DNA of 64,000 bases from Epiperipatus broadwayi (Eukaryota; Onychophora; Udeonychophora; Euonychophora; Peripatidae): contig JAQFVV010000013.1 in assembly GCA_028023455.1 (NCBI GenBank), positions 1,676,001 to 1,740,000 on the forward strand, given 5' to 3'. The stretch's first letter is position 1, and every line of letters begins with the position of its first letter. Below, one piece after another: positions 37,493-48,885 of the stretch. The notes below the pieces were generated by a model. That model saw only the letters and a list, made by a program, of their open reading frames with translations, was not told where the DNA came from and did not search any database. The position numbers and the translations under genes are program-made.

Positions 37493-38139
37493 TGTGATGA
37501 AATAGAAAAAGTGGCAAATAGGGTTTTACATGAGAATATTCAGAAGAATAAAAGTAATAAAAAAATGAGGGTTAGTAAAAGTGTAAAAGAGAGGGAAAAG
37601 GCATGCAGAGAATATAAGTGTATGCTATTGCGAACAAAGAAAGTGAAAAAGATATTAATGCTAAGTGGGAGAAGTACTTAGAAAAGAAATTGGCTAAAAT
37701 AGAGAATGAAATTGAATAGTAAATTGTTGGAGGATATTAATAAAAGTGGAAGAGATGGGAGTAATAAATGTTGGAATTACATTAAAAGGAAAAATGTAGG
37801 GGAGAGATAGTATTATTAGATACTGAGGGAATAGAGTGTAGCTCTAGAGAAGAATTAGAATCTTAAATAGGTATGTAATGGATATAGAAAAGATGTTAGA
37901 TGTGAAGGACAGAGTGATAGAAAACATGAAAGCATATAGTAATGGAAATATTAGGTTTACAGAAAATGAACTGAATGAGGCAGGGAAGAAATTGAAAAGT
38001 GGAAAGGTAAGAGGTTTAGATGGATAGGCAGCAGGAGATGGTAATGAATTTAGGGCACAGGGCAAAAGTAAAGCTATTATCAAATTTTAATAAGGTGGCA
38101 TAGAAGAGAGTTTTTCCGGGTAGTTGAAGTAATACAATA

Positions 38140-38962
38140 ATAAGATTATTATTTAAAGGTAAGAGTAAGGATCATAGAAAGTTAAACAATTATAGACTGA
38201 AAGCGGTAACATCAGTTTTATATAAAGTTTTCTCAGGTATGGTGGCTGGAAGAGTTGTAAAATGGATGGAAGAAAATAATGTAGTGGGGGAAATGCAAAG
38301 AGGTTTTAGATCAGATAAGCATATAGGAGATAGTTTATTTGTAGTTACACAACTTATAGATATGAGTAAGAATTCAAATAGACAGTTATATATGAGTTTT
38401 ATAGATATAGAGAAGGCATATGATAGAGTAAATAGAAATAGATTATGGGTAAGATTAGCACATTTGGGAATAGATGAAGCTTTAGTGGATATTATTAAGA
38501 AATTATATGAAAATAATTACTATACATATCAATTAGGGGATATAGAATCAGTTAAAGTTAAAAATGAGGTGGGACTAAGGCAAGGATGCCCTATATCATC
38601 TATTTTGTTTTTATTGTATTTGAGTGAACTGGAGAGAGCAATAGAAAGACTAGGAAGAGGGATAGAGATACCGTTAATAGGTGGCAAAGGAGTATATACT
38701 TTGTTGGGGGGAGGGAGTTGTGGATGATGTCTTTTTGGGTGCAGAAAGAAGGGAAGATATGGAAGTTATGCTGAGGACGTGTGCAAGGATGGCTAAAGAG
38801 ATGGGGATTAAATTTAGTGAAGAAAAATCAAATATAATGATGGTTAATACAAGGGAAAAAGAACACAAATTTTTATTAGAGGATATAAAGTTAAATGTGG
38901 TGAATAAATATAGTTATTTGGGAATCATCTTAAGTAATCAGAAAAATTGCTTGTATGAATAG
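38140..38962 (+). pseudogene. LINE: reverse transcriptase (broken)
   Basis: Starts with LLFKGKSKDHRKLNNYR, the finger block. The 162-codon frame at 38239-38727 shows EMQRGFRSDKHIGDSLF (residues 18-34), motif A FIDIEKAYDRV (54-64) and motif B GLRQGCPIS (112-120). A frameshift near 38700 moves the reading to the frame 38681-38962, where the catalytic YADD/FADD motif appears as VVDDVFLGA, so both catalytic Asp are kept but the preceding residues are changed. KFSEEKSNIMMV and YLGIILS follow, typical of motifs D and E. The family copies LINE RNA into DNA at the nicked target. Confidence 0.95.
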
Positions 38963-39059
38963 GAGAAAAAATTGATAAATGGAGCAAAGAAAAGACAGGG
39001 TTTGATCAAGAAATTAACAGTGTTTTCATATAATAAATATGATGTAGCTTAGAAAAAGT

Positions 39060-39330
39060 ATAAAGGGAAGTAGGAAGACATGCATTAGATGCAGATGTGT
39101 GGACAGCAAAGGAGGCAATTCATGGAGACTTGGGATCGTCAAGTTTTTATATGAGAGATGCAAAAAGCAAGATGAAAATGTTTGGTAGATTGCAGTTTAA
39201 GGATAATAAAAGAATAGCCAAAATAGTATTTAATTGGGTTACGAGTAAAGGGCAGGCGACAAGATGGGTGAGAAAGGTAATGCCGTATTCAGATTTGGAT
39301 AAAGATTTTATATCAGTATAATTGTACAAA
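39060..39330 (+). pseudogene. LINE: post-RT region (broken)
   Basis: The frame 39097-39321 contains EAIHGDLGSSSFYMRDAKSK, similar to the GDLGWSSFExRxAxxK region that I recall from tick LINE proteins downstream of the RT, followed by RWVRKVM. The polyprotein then runs into the MITE insertion at 39470. There is a stop after residue 74. Confidence 0.75.
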
Positions 39331-39469
39331 AGGGTGGGATGATTGTGTTAGGAGGATTGTTGAGTGTTATAGTGGTAAGTATTGGGATAAAAGAATAGAT
39401 GCATTTATAAAGAATAGAGAGTTGGAGAGATAGAGAACTAATATGGAGAGTAAAAAGAGTTTAAATATA

Positions 39470-41193
39470 CACCTGGGTCTCACTTTATGCGGTATATAGG
39501 TTCCACAGAAAAACCCGCATTAAAAAAAATTGCACAAAAATAAACTTAACTTACCTTCAGAAATGGGGGATAGGTGCTGTAATTTTCGGAATTCGCATAA
39601 AAGCAAAGCAACAAAGAAAAATTACTTTAAAATTCGCATTAAAAAAATAAACAAATAAAGTATGACTAATAAAAAATTTCAAATATTTGAAAAAATTTAA
39701 TACAAGACAAACTTTTTTATTACCTACAGTATTTAATTTTTCATACATATTTTAATCATTACCGCTAGCGTTCACTTGTAAACTGGAAGGAAATCAGATT
39801 CGATGTGATGAATTGTAGCTTCTTCTTAAACGAAGTCAAGAATCTCTCGGCAATTATGCCCAGAGAAACCTGTTAGCCATTTTATTTTTATTCATGATGT
39901 GATGTACAACTAGCGCTACTTTGAGTCTTATGCTGTGTTAATGGTTTTCTGTTTCTATATTTAAAAAATGAGATCAAAATCAAAACAAAAAGATTATACA
40001 TTATCATTAGAAGGATTATTTTCAGTTTATAAAATCTTCGTTTTTTATTTTAAAAATCTAAAAGATTATTTATTTCTGTTATACACCTGGGTCTCGTTTT
40101 ACGCGATAGATAGGTTCCTCAGAAAACACGCGCAAACGAAATCGCGCAAAAATAGACGTAACTTACATTGAAAAGGGGGGTGCGTCTGTGATTTTTCAAA
40201 ATTTGCATAAAAGCAAAGCACCAACATAAAATTACTTTAAAATTCGCGCAAAAAAAAAAAAAAATAAGGAAATAAAATATGACTAATAAAAAATTTCAAA
40301 TTTGAAAAAAATTGATACAAGACAAACTTTTTTTAACTATAATATTTAATTTTATTCAAAATAATATATTTTTATGCATAATTTACAGTACAGTAATTTA
40401 CATTTTTTTATACACGTTTTAATTATTATGATTTTCTGCTGACAACGTAATTAGTAATTAATCTTTGAGACGATGATTTTATTAATTGTTTACGAAGCTC
40501 GTGATATCCAGACATACAACCATTTAGCTCTCATTGGAATTTAAGAGCACGTTAATGATTAGTGTCATTAATAAGAATATAATAATTGATTACATTCTTT
40601 TTTAAAAAGCAAAAACAGAATGTGATTTAAAATTAACACGCACAATGTTTGAACAAATTTACATTATAATCTTGTAAAATTTAATATGTGTATAATAAAA
40701 TGTGGAAATCATGATTTTAATTTCATTATTGCATAAAATTTTATTATTTAAAGTAATAGCGCATTATCGGAAATCGACTTCCGGTGAAACACGAATCACG
40801 TAACTTCAAAATCGTGTTAAATAAGTCTGCGTAAAAAGAGACCCAGGTGTATATAACAAAATATACGTTTTAAAAGTTTAATTTTTTTGAATATTTATTG
40901 CGATATTTTTATATGTAAGTATAAATATATTATTATTTACTCATTAGTATAAATAAGTTATTTACATAGAAGCTAAAATTCTAAATACAGCTTCAGGCCA
41001 TATTCACCTTAGCTGCTAATATAACATATCTTTGAAAGAAAAAAAGTATTTCCAAGTGAAAATAAGTTATTAATAATTTAAATTTTTTGATATTTAATAA
41101 ATATAGTGAAATATGAAAGATATTAAGAAGAAACATGAATCGCATAACTTCAAAATCGCATTAAAATAATCCGCATAAAACAAGACCCAGGTG
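39470..41193. mobile_element. Pogo/Tigger-like MITE (outer, older copy)
   Basis: The left end cacctgggtctcactttatg and the right end, reverse-complemented, cacctgggtcttgttttatg are terminal inverted repeats of about 22 bp. TA dinucleotides flank both sides (39468-39469 and 41194-41195), giving a TA target duplication as in the Tc1/mariner-pogo superfamily. No transposase is encoded. It carries the inner copy 40084-40849; without it the element is about 956 bp. Subterminal blocks (ttcgcataaaagcaaagca, tacaagacaaactttttt) are shared with the inner copy. Confidence 0.85.
40084..40849. mobile_element. Pogo/Tigger-like MITE (inner, younger copy)
   Basis: The left end is cacctgggtctcgttttacg and the right end, reverse-complemented, cacctgggtctctttttacg, with one mismatch over about 20 bp. 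TA flanks are at 40082-40083 and 40850-40851. It is 766 bp with no coding capacity and is the same family as the surrounding MITE. It keeps more CpG in its left part (acgcgatag, acgcgcaaacg, atcgcgcaaa) than the outer copy does at the same places. Confidence 0.9.
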
Positions 41194-41318
41194 TATATAG
41201 AAGTAAACAGAACATTGGGTGCAAGTTAATTTATGATAATAGCAAGGAAAGTAGTGTATTGTTTAAGGCTCAAGTGGGATCTTTAGCAACAAGAGAATAG
41301 ACACAAATGGAAAAATAT

Positions 41319-41395
41319 GGGTGATTTAGTCTGCAAGTTGTGTAAGAAAGGCATAGAAAATATTAAGCATCTGTTAATTCTATGTAAATGATTGA
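41319..41395 (+). pseudogene. LINE: C-terminal zinc-knuckle-like segment
   Basis: MGDLVCKLCKKGIENIKHLL followed by ILCK gives the C-x2-C-x8-H-x4-C pattern found near the C-terminus of many R1/I/tick-type LINE proteins. It follows the MITE insertion directly in the order expected for the element. The remaining bases to about 41690 are 3' sequence shared with the copy at 53691-53872; the frame 41438-41638 covers part of it and is of uncertain meaning. Confidence 0.75.
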
Positions 41396-41690
41396 AAGCA
41401 GAAAGGATACAAATAAAGAAGTTATGGCAAAATAAACGTGAACAAAGTGATTATACTAGAAAATGGGTTATTGCTTTTTATGCTGGGTTTGGGAAAAGAT
41501 GAAGAGGGATTTAGATATGAAGGTTATGGAGTTGGCAAAGATTATGTTGTGGAAATGGGATGGAGCAGATTATGGGAAAACGTAGAGTGGGAAATGGAAA
41601 GGGAAGATAAAGTGGCTAACAAGTTTCTCTGGGCATAGTTGCTGAGAGATTCCTGACTCTGTATAATAAGTCATAGTGCATCACATCCTG

Positions 41691-42329
41691 TCACTAAATT
41701 TCTGGTCATATATATATAGCTTTTTATCTATAAATAATTATCTAAGAATGTGATATTTTAGATCCATTACTGCCATTTCTTGCCACTTTGTTATTATTAT
41801 GTATATATTTTTTCTAATATCCTAATAAAGATAGTTCATTTGATTTTAATGAATTCTTTATATCATTAATATATCCTAACTTTAAAGTATTGTTGTATTT
41901 ACAGATTTTTTGATTGAAGCTTCCTGTCAAGTTGCTCAAGCATCATTTAACTCCCCATATAATTAAGCATTTGATTATTTTTGTCATTAAGATATATAAT
42001 ATATCTAATAGAAATATTATTATTTTTTTACAAAATAAATTTAAGCAACCATAACATATGAAAACACAAGAAATACAATTGGTGCATCAAGGTATGAATT
42101 TTGTATTTTTTGTCAAAAATGATAGAACAGCAATAAATGCCACATAGTTCTAAAATAGAAATGAACATTGTAATATTTTTCTTAAGCAATTCCTTTAGAA
42201 TAATTACATGTTTGCGAAATATAAAAAAAGTGTAAGCTTGGAAAATATACATAGGTTTTGAATATATGTAGCATATTTTCTAAATGATTATTACACATGA
42301 CCCAAGTGAGTTCAAGATTTAATTTCAGT
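41691..42329. other. AT-rich spacer between two LINEs
   Basis: No gene or repeat recognised. The 74-codon minus frame at 42028-42252 is low-complexity. Confidence 0.45.
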
Positions 42330-42689
42330 TGATTAATGAGGAAAGTTTTGGTAGGGATTGTACTTTGTAATAAGTTAAATAGAAATTTGAATCAAGGAGA
42401 ATTGTACAAATTTTAGAATCTATAGTTTTTCCAATTGGCGATGTTGAGCACCAACTAGAGATTTGTTATTATATTGGTCTAACAAATCTGTATGCTTTAT
42501 AATATGATCAGTAAGAAAAGGTCTGCATATGGAAGTAGGGCAAACAATCATATAGGTGTAGGACTTGCTTTTAGGATTGGACTAAGGTTGCAATTTATGT
42601 ATTAGCTCTAATATAAATGACAAAGGATTGAAGATATCACATCGAGATCTCCTTTACATGTAAGAAAACAAGCTCAAAATTAATTAAGT

Positions 42690-42882
42690 TTTCTATACAT
42701 CTGACAGTACCTTTAAAAAACCACATCCATGAGCAAGTAAAACACTAAGAATAGTATTAACAATACAAACTTTTACTATAGGATAAAGCTTTTTGAACAG
42801 AAGGCTTTTAGTTTTGTATTGAACTTACTGCCAATGGAATGATTCAATGATAATTGTGAGAAGTTTCTGTAAAGAATAATGC
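42690..42882 (-). pseudogene. LINE: RT thumb fragment downstream of the hAT insertion
   Basis: The minus-strand text shows KLYPIVKVCIVNTILSVLLA followed by HGCG, resembling the LYxxxxxxxIRPxLLYGxxxW segment that follows the RT palm. It lies just past the hAT element, in the direction expected if the LINE was once continuous. It is short and divergent, so this assignment is weaker than the palm. Confidence 0.5.
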
Positions 42883-42890
42883 CTGTAGAT

Positions 42891-43330
42891 CAAGGATGGG
42901 CAATTGTTTTGGCTCGGGTGCTGCATTAGATCGGCAGATGGCCGCATCGGGGGCCACTTTGTGTAAGCGAAGATTAGTGGAAGGCCGCACCTTTTTTTCA
43001 TGACACAATAAACAGACTGCTTTATTCCCTGTATTACCAAAGAAATGTTTGTTTGTCCATTCTTCATTAAACACGACATTCATCACCGATTTTACATTTT
43101 TTCAGAGGGTTCATAGTTTCACTAAAATTGGAAATATATATAGACAAAATTCAAATTAACCAGATCAACTGGAAAAGCACTGCACATTGTATCTATACTG
43201 CGCATGTGTACCGCCCTGGCCATCCTAGTGGAAAATATAAGACGAATTTTTGGTCGTGCCTGGGAAGAAATTCTCAGTTCAAACCAGATTTTTCTAATTG
43301 TCTTGGTGGACCGCTATTTGCCCACCCCTG
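42891..43330 (-). mobile_element. Short Buster-type hAT with perfect 8-bp target duplication
   Basis: The ends are caaggatgggcaa (42891) and ttgcccacccctg (to 43330), an inverted pair CA(A/G)GG(A/G)TGGGCAA. Both flanks are ctgtagat (42883-42890 and 43331-43338), a perfect 8-base duplication with TA in the centre as known for Buster hATs. It is 440 bp and cannot code for a full transposase, but keeps a BED-finger scrap on the minus strand. It lies inside the minus-strand LINE, so it came later. Confidence 0.95.
42940..43086 (-). pseudogene. BED zinc-finger fragment of a hAT transposase
   Basis: Starting at 43086 the minus strand reads MMNVVFNEEWTNKHFFGNTG then NKAVCLLCHEKK and STNLRLHK. This follows the transposase N-terminus FxExWxxxYFFxxxxxKxVCLxCxExxxxxxxxNLxxH of the GTF2IRD2/ZBED-type hATs. 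Both Cys of the C-x2-C pair and one His are present. The second His and all of the catalytic domain are missing. It stays open through the finger despite being a deletion derivative, suggesting a fairly recent parent. Confidence 0.8.
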
Positions 43331-43339
43331 CTGTAGATG

Positions 43340-43700
43340 ACTGCCACATGATTGATTTATGAATTTGTAGATCCTGTTAGCATTTGGAATTGGTTCAGAC
43401 TGAAGGACAAGAGGAATATTCTGAAAATATCTGAAGATTATCAGGACATCATTAGCAAAATATTTTGCTTTGACTGTAATTTTGTGTACTGCTTGATTTC
43501 TTTGACCATATGAATAATGGCAATGCAAGTAGTGAGCCTGTGGAATACCATGGTTCAGTTTAAAAGATGAAAAGAGGTGCATGTAATTTTTAAGCTTAAC
43601 AGATCTGTTGCTAAGATAACTTTTAATAATAATAATTTATTTGGTTAGGCAGTTTTTTTGATGCACTGAACAAATATTTCTAATTTGCCAGATCAAAAAC
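43340..43700 (-). pseudogene. LINE: reverse transcriptase palm fragment
   Basis: Minus-strand text reads SYLSNRSVKLKNYMHLFSSF then KLNHGIPQ, matching the SYLxxRxxxV...GVPQGS region (motif B and the block before it) of Jockey/CR1-clade reverse transcriptases. Next come QAVHKITVKAKYFANDVLII (catalytic FADD seen as FAND, so one Asp is lost) and NANRIYKF. The usual QGSxLSPxLF run is damaged by a frameshift. The frame 43274-43582 covers part of it. Confidence 0.8.
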
Positions 43701-43863
43701 AGTCTTTAAAATTAACTTGATATGTGAGATAATTTTTTAATTTGTTTTTTTTTTTTTTTTTACAAACAAGATTTCCTCTTGTACTAAAAGAATATCTTGA
43801 GGGATATGTGTTGATTTTGACTGTGTAGTATGAAGAGGAAAGCTAGGAAGGATAAGAGTATTT

Positions 43864-43884
43864 AGTTGTTGTTGTTGTTGTTGT
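43864..43884 (+). repeat. (GTT)n microsatellite
   Basis: Seven perfect tgt/gtt units followed shortly by a long T run. Confidence 0.9.
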
Positions 43885-44464
43885 TTGTTTTTTTTTTTTT
43901 TTTCAGAATAATCCTTGCAAATATATATATTTTTTTAAAGAAATATATTGATGAAAATATTCATGTGAACAGAGTTGAATATATATAACACGTAGTTGGG
44001 CTGTGATAATATAATTTAGATGTTTATATATGTTAGCTGGAATAAGATAAGTCATAAATGAGATACATGAAAGTAAGTGCATGATATTCTCAAGTATTTG
44101 TTGCTTTGAGGACATTTATAGTAAATTTTAAATAGTTAAGAAATTCAGTATCTGCATTTTTGTGTCTGATGCGAATAACATTGTCTTCCAACTATATGGG
44201 AATACCAAAGGACTAAGGAAAAGTTGATTTTGCATGATTTACAATAATTCTTATCAATTATTTTTCTAAATGTCATAGTATTTTTGGTTTATAAAGAGCA
44301 ATTGGATAATTTGTTTCATTTTGTTCTTCATGGATAAGGGGTTTTGCTTCACGAAATTGTGTAATTGCTTGAAGAGATAATTCATCAGTCTGTCTTATAA
44401 AGTTATTTGAACTATGGTCTGTTAATCAAATGGATCAATTGTTTAGAAATTTTTTTAATAGTAA

Positions 44465-45063
44465 CTATATTTCAACTGAGGAAAGGTTCTGCAACTGATG
44501 AAAGTAAGAAACATCTTCAACAGCTAATTTAAACTCACTGGGAAGCTGATTGCTTGAGTGTAAATTTATAATCTGGATAAGAATTACACAAGCATGGTCA
44601 GAAAATGAGACACTAAATAGATGAAATGAAGTTTTGAGGTGGCTATGAGATACAAAAAAGAGATAAATAAGTGAAGATCCCTGCTCCATCAAATGAAACA
44701 GTATTTGCAGTGTAACGGAGAAAGGAGAGGTAACAATGCTAGTTGATTGGGTGTTAGTTTCAAAGCAGACGGCAACTTATTATACATGCAAATAAACTCA
44801 TTACCTGTGATAGTTATGGCTGAGCAATGAAAAGAGTATTCACTATGTCTTTTAATCTTAGGTAAGAATGTATAGTTAAAAGGTAATATTGCTGTGACTA
44901 AAAGATAAAGAATGTGTGAACTGATGTGAATATTATGTTTAATCTTGTTGGTGGAAGTTGCATACTTATTAAAACCCCTATGCCTTGAGCTAGTCTGATG
45001 TTGGGGCTTATGTACAAATATATACTTACTCTTTAGAGTATTCACAATAATCATTTTGATCAA
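44465..45063 (-). pseudogene. LINE: APE-type endonuclease fragment
   Basis: The frame 44689-45063 holds RRHRGFNK-like text and, toward its end, YNKLPSALKLTPNQLALL, matching the block where Jockey-type endonucleases read Y.PP....t...l..L. The frame 44465-44692 contains SSLIYLFFVS and FSVSFSDHACVILIQI, matching the STLDLxxx and LSSDHxPV blocks. The GDFNAKH block was not seen, and the two frames overlap out of phase, so the gene is broken. The SDH motif is the best evidence. Confidence 0.65.
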
Positions 45064-45717
45064 ATAAGTTTTTCTTTCTCTAATGAGAAATATATTACCT
45101 AAATGACTTATCTAGAAATTGCCTTAGAGATGAAATTCAATTACATGAGTTTAGTCCTCACATATTTTAATGTCTGGTATATTTTGTTTTTGAGATATGG
45201 GACTGACATTTTTTTGCTGGCATGTTTTTTATAGGCAGAGGAGGTAATTTTGAATGTTTTGGAAATAGGTTTTATTTACAATTTTGGAAAGTTTTTAATA
45301 TATGAGTTTATCATGGTTAAATGATAGAACTGAATCCAGTACGTCAGTTTTATTCTGGACAGTGCTTAGCTTGGATTGAATATTCTTAAGTGAATTTTGA
45401 TTCTCAATTCAAGTGATGTATCTGTCAAAGTGTTGCTAGTGCTATGTGTTTGAGTAGGGTGTTTCATTAAATTCAGAGTAGAAATTATCTGTAAACTACA
45501 ATGTAGGTATAGTGTTATCTATTAATATAATAATTTATATACAAGGTGGGTACATTGATCCACTAAATGGTGTTATCTTCTTTATTGCATAAGTGACCAA
45601 ATTTGTCTATCTTGCTGTAAGTATTACAATTTCTGGCACTGCATTGAGAGATAATATGACAGTCTGGATCAAGCATAGGGATTGCCAACCTTTAATAATT
45701 AGAAACAATGAGGAAAT

Positions 45718-45906
45718 TCATCTGGCAAATGACCCTGCTTCATTTTTATTGTGATTTTTCAAGAATTTATGGGATTTTAAATTGTATATTTGGACTAAAG
45801 TTCCCTTGATAAGTTTAGTACTTGAACTGCATCTGCTTCTGAAAAATGCAATGAATATGCATGATGTGGCATGTACAACTAACTGGATTTGTATCTTTTG
45901 AAACAT
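45718..45906 (-). pseudogene. Possible ORF1 scrap of the minus-strand LINE
   Basis: A 62-codon frame upstream of the endonuclease in the same direction. It has VVHATSCIFIAFFRSRCSSS, with some likeness to the QCxxCQxxGHxxxxC knuckle region of Jockey ORF1 products, but the Cys/His spacing is not convincing. Position and strand support it more than sequence does. Confidence 0.25.
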
Positions 45907-46608
45907 ATCTTAATTTAGTGAAGTACTCCAATCCTATAATGATCTTACAGAGAATGTATCTGTGAATTTAATTGCTTTATGTCATGTTTATGTAGTTTCG
46001 CTAAATAGTCAAGATAGAAAAAAATGAAATAGTATTAGCTGATTGTGACATAGTCATAATTTTCATCAAACACTAATGATTGTTGTGGTGGAGGCAAGAC
46101 AATTTGCAAATATCTTTTGTCAGTAATCATTTAGCTTTCCAAATTTTATTAATGTTAACTGGTTTTATTATTTGTTTTGATGGAATTAAAGTCTATAAAT
46201 TTTGTATTATTATTAAATCTTGGAACTTGCACTTGTTTTTTTTATATGCTTTTTACTTTTTGTTTTATTTGCAAGAATTAATTTATGCACCTTTGAGTTA
46301 ATCATATTTGAAACAACATTACTATTAAGACATGATAAATAAATATGTAAATGGTATAATTTGTGTACTAGAAAAAGTGTTGTTTGGCATGACTTCATCT
46401 TTTCTATTTTCCTGAATTTCTTCATTTCATGTAGCATTTTAATTAGTTCAACTAAGTATGTTTGTTTGAAGCCTGTTATAATGTTAGTTTTGATATTGGT
46501 GTTGGCATTATTTTTCTTTTGTAAATTTTACTTTTACTATTGTTTTATTGCAAAGTGCAAAAGTTATTTTAATTGTTTTAAAATTTTTGCAGGATAAGGT
46601 TTTTAAAA
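45907..46608. other. AT-rich intergenic DNA
   Basis: No gene recognised. Overlapping frames on both strands at 46080-46693 are low-complexity shadows. Confidence 0.45.
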
Positions 46609-46730
46609 CAGGCAAAAACTCACTATATGTATTGCCACACAGCAAGCTAGAGTAATCAATGGATGCCAGAAGGCTTGTGCATAAAATCCCCATCTAGTGC
46701 CTACTCATCCAATATCTTGTGGCCTTTATC
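46609..46730 (+). repeat. Foldback repeat (family A), single-arm fragment
   Basis: Begins caggcaaaaact and continues through agtaatcaatggat, ttgtgcataaaatccc, catctagtgcctactcatcc and ctttatca, the same order as the left arm at 18045-18200. Only one arm is present, so this is a truncated copy. Confidence 0.85.
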
Positions 46731-48071
46731 AAAATAAAAGAGCTGATAGTTGTGTTAAAATATGTTAATTCGGGGGGGGGGGGTACTTTCTGACAGGTGA
46801 ATTCTATGTACATGTTGAAGAAGAAAACAAACTATTCCCCAAATCAAAATTTAATGCTATCTAATTTTCAATTAAGGCAGAAATTTATTTAAAAATATTG
46901 TTTTGTTATTATAAATATTAAAATATTTGTGGGTTAGCAATCAAGCTTAAAATATATAGAACTTAACACTATCTAACTTAAGTATTTTAAAAGGAATCGG
47001 GGAGAGAATTCCAACCTTGCCAAAGAAGGAGGTCAATGAACTGTAGTTGGCCTAGAAACTAATGTAGCTTAGTACAGCAAAAATGTTTGTGTGTATAAAG
47101 ATTATATAGATTTTTAAATATATATATATAGGGTAGTTTTATTTTTTTTAAATATAAAAATTAATTTTAAATTAGTGGATAAAATGTCCTTTTCCATAGA
47201 GTAAATAATAAATATAACTGAATTATTTTATTGATAAATTCTTGCAATGTCTGCTAAATAATTTTATTTTATAATATTATATTTGAAAAAAAAAAAAAAT
47301 CACTTTTTAACATTAAATTATTCAGTCTTGATTTTTATTATGCATTAGGAATCCATCTGTAGATGTATGCCTATTGCATCATATTTGCCGAGTGATTTTT
47401 TTTTTTAAAGCAAATAAAAATGGAATATTCATGTATTATTCAGTGAAATATTTTATTAGAATTTTTGTCATTAATCTTTTTTTTAATATGAATACTTATT
47501 GGTTGTTTAGCAGTGAGAATATTGTTTATTGAAGTTTGAGATCTTGTTCCTTTGAACTATGAATGATGCATCAAATAATTGTTTTATTGCCCATTTTCTT
47601 TTTTGTGTTGATTACTGTATAGGCTTATATCACAGATATTCACATGCATTTAAATATGTATGTAAAAAAAAATTATAGACTTAAAAAATAAAGCAGTTAC
47701 AGTATATTGTGATACAAAGTTTGCCTTATAGTTTTTCAAGAAGAGATTTCTGTATATCTATTGTGTTAATAATAATAATCACTCTCCTAGAAGAAAGGTT
47801 TCCATAGAGAGATTGGCACCTGGATATTTTATAATTGCATACATTAATGCTAACTAGTTTGTTTAACTGTGTGTGTGTTGTTTGTATGGAATGCATGAGA
47901 ATTGATGTACAAGCTGGAAGTTCATTTCGATGAAAGATGTCTTCTATGTTATTTTCATTGTCTGACAAACTGATGTTTGTTGAAAATTATATTTAAAAAT
48001 GAAAAAGGAAGTAGAAACATTCAGAAAAATATCACTTTCCTATTTCATTTCATATTAAAATGTAATAATCA
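46731..48071. other. AT-rich intergenic DNA with a G12 run
   Basis: A run of twelve G at 46772-46783 stands out in AT-rich DNA. No gene; the 80-codon minus frame at 47726-47968 shows no family motif. Confidence 0.5.
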
Positions 48072-48885
48072 AAAAAGGAAATCATATATAATGTGACATT
48101 ATTTTTATAAGCTTGTATTTACAAAAATGTAATATAGAGAGTGTACCAATAGCTCAAACAAGCTCTTAATTGATAATTGCAGTAAGAGAAAATATTTAAA
48201 ATCTCTGTTCGGAACATTCCTATCCTCAGACCAATAGGTTTCGAGCTTATGGCTCACCTCAGTGAAGAGCTAGAATATTCAGACACTAGACTAAAAACCC
48301 AGCACTTATTTCATAGTTGATATTTTAGATCTAGTGTCTGAATATTCTAGCTCTTCACTGAGATGAGCCATAAGCTCAAAACCAATTGGTCTGGAGACAG
48401 GAATGTTCTGGATAAAGATTTTAAATATTTTCTCTTATCGGACTTATCAATTAAGAGCTTATTTGAGCTATTGGTATGCTCTCTGTATTATATTTTTGAA
48501 ATACAAACTTATAAAAGTAATGTCACATTATATATGACTTGCTTTCTGGATTATTATAATTTTACTTTTAAGGCTTTGGCTATTCTGAGGCTATTAATAT
48601 ATGGTAGATCTGAATTTGATTCAGTCCCATATAGCTGTTTAAGTTAGATAGCTGGAATAAAAGACATTTTTATGTCCGAAAACTTCAGAGTTTCTACTTA
48701 AATATTACGTATGAAATAAGTGCTGGATTTTGAGTTGATATTTTAGATCTAGTGTCTGAATATTCTAGCTCTTCACTGTGGTGAGCCATAAGCTTGAAAC
48801 CAATTGGTCTGGAGATAGGAATGCTCCAGATAGATTTTAAATATTTTCTCTTATCGCACTTATCAATTAAGAGCTTGTTTAAGCT
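48072..48885. repeat. Long hairpin repeat plus a third direct copy (family C)
   Basis: The left arm 48072-48296 and right arm 48324-48553 are inverted copies (gacactaga / tctagtgtc, ctagctcttcactga, atggctcacctcag / ctgagatgagccat, aaatattttctctta) around a loop of about 27 bases. A third copy in right-arm orientation lies at about 48705-48885, starting taagtgctggatttt. The arms differ by scattered substitutions. The 94-codon frame 48363-48647 is a shadow of the repeat. Confidence 0.85.

Larger units (their letters stand above)
35980..41690 (+). mobile_element. LINE with GDSL-endonuclease-reverse transcriptase order, split by a MITE
   Basis: In order on the plus strand: a GDSL/SGNH-like domain (35985-36475), an APE endonuclease (36690-37492), a linker (37500-38140), a reverse transcriptase (38140-38962), a C-terminal region (39060-39330), a MITE insertion (39470-41193), and a final zinc-knuckle-like segment (41319-41395). 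The 3' end is set near catcacatc (41679-41687) because a second, truncated copy at 53691-53872 ends in the same tandem catca tail. Without the MITE the element is about 4 kb. Many stops and frameshifts show it is dead. From memory, this order with the esterase-like domain ahead of the endonuclease in one polyprotein is frequent in tick LINEs. Confidence 0.9.
42330..45300 (-). mobile_element. Jockey/CR1-like LINE, minus strand, broken and interrupted by a hAT
   Basis: Read on the minus strand, in order: an endonuclease-like part (about 45063-44465), a linker with scattered matches (44465-43700), the RT palm (43700-43340), and an RT thumb-like part (about 42880-42690) after the hAT insertion. 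The outer limits are uncertain. A (GTT)n microsatellite (43864-43884) and poly-A/T runs lie within. A possible ORF1 scrap is seen at 45718-45906. All frames are broken. Confidence 0.75.

Noticed and set aside
45655-45690. hAT-like terminus (atagggattgccaaccttt)
   Set aside because: Resembles a hAT end but no matching opposite end or 8-base duplication was found nearby.
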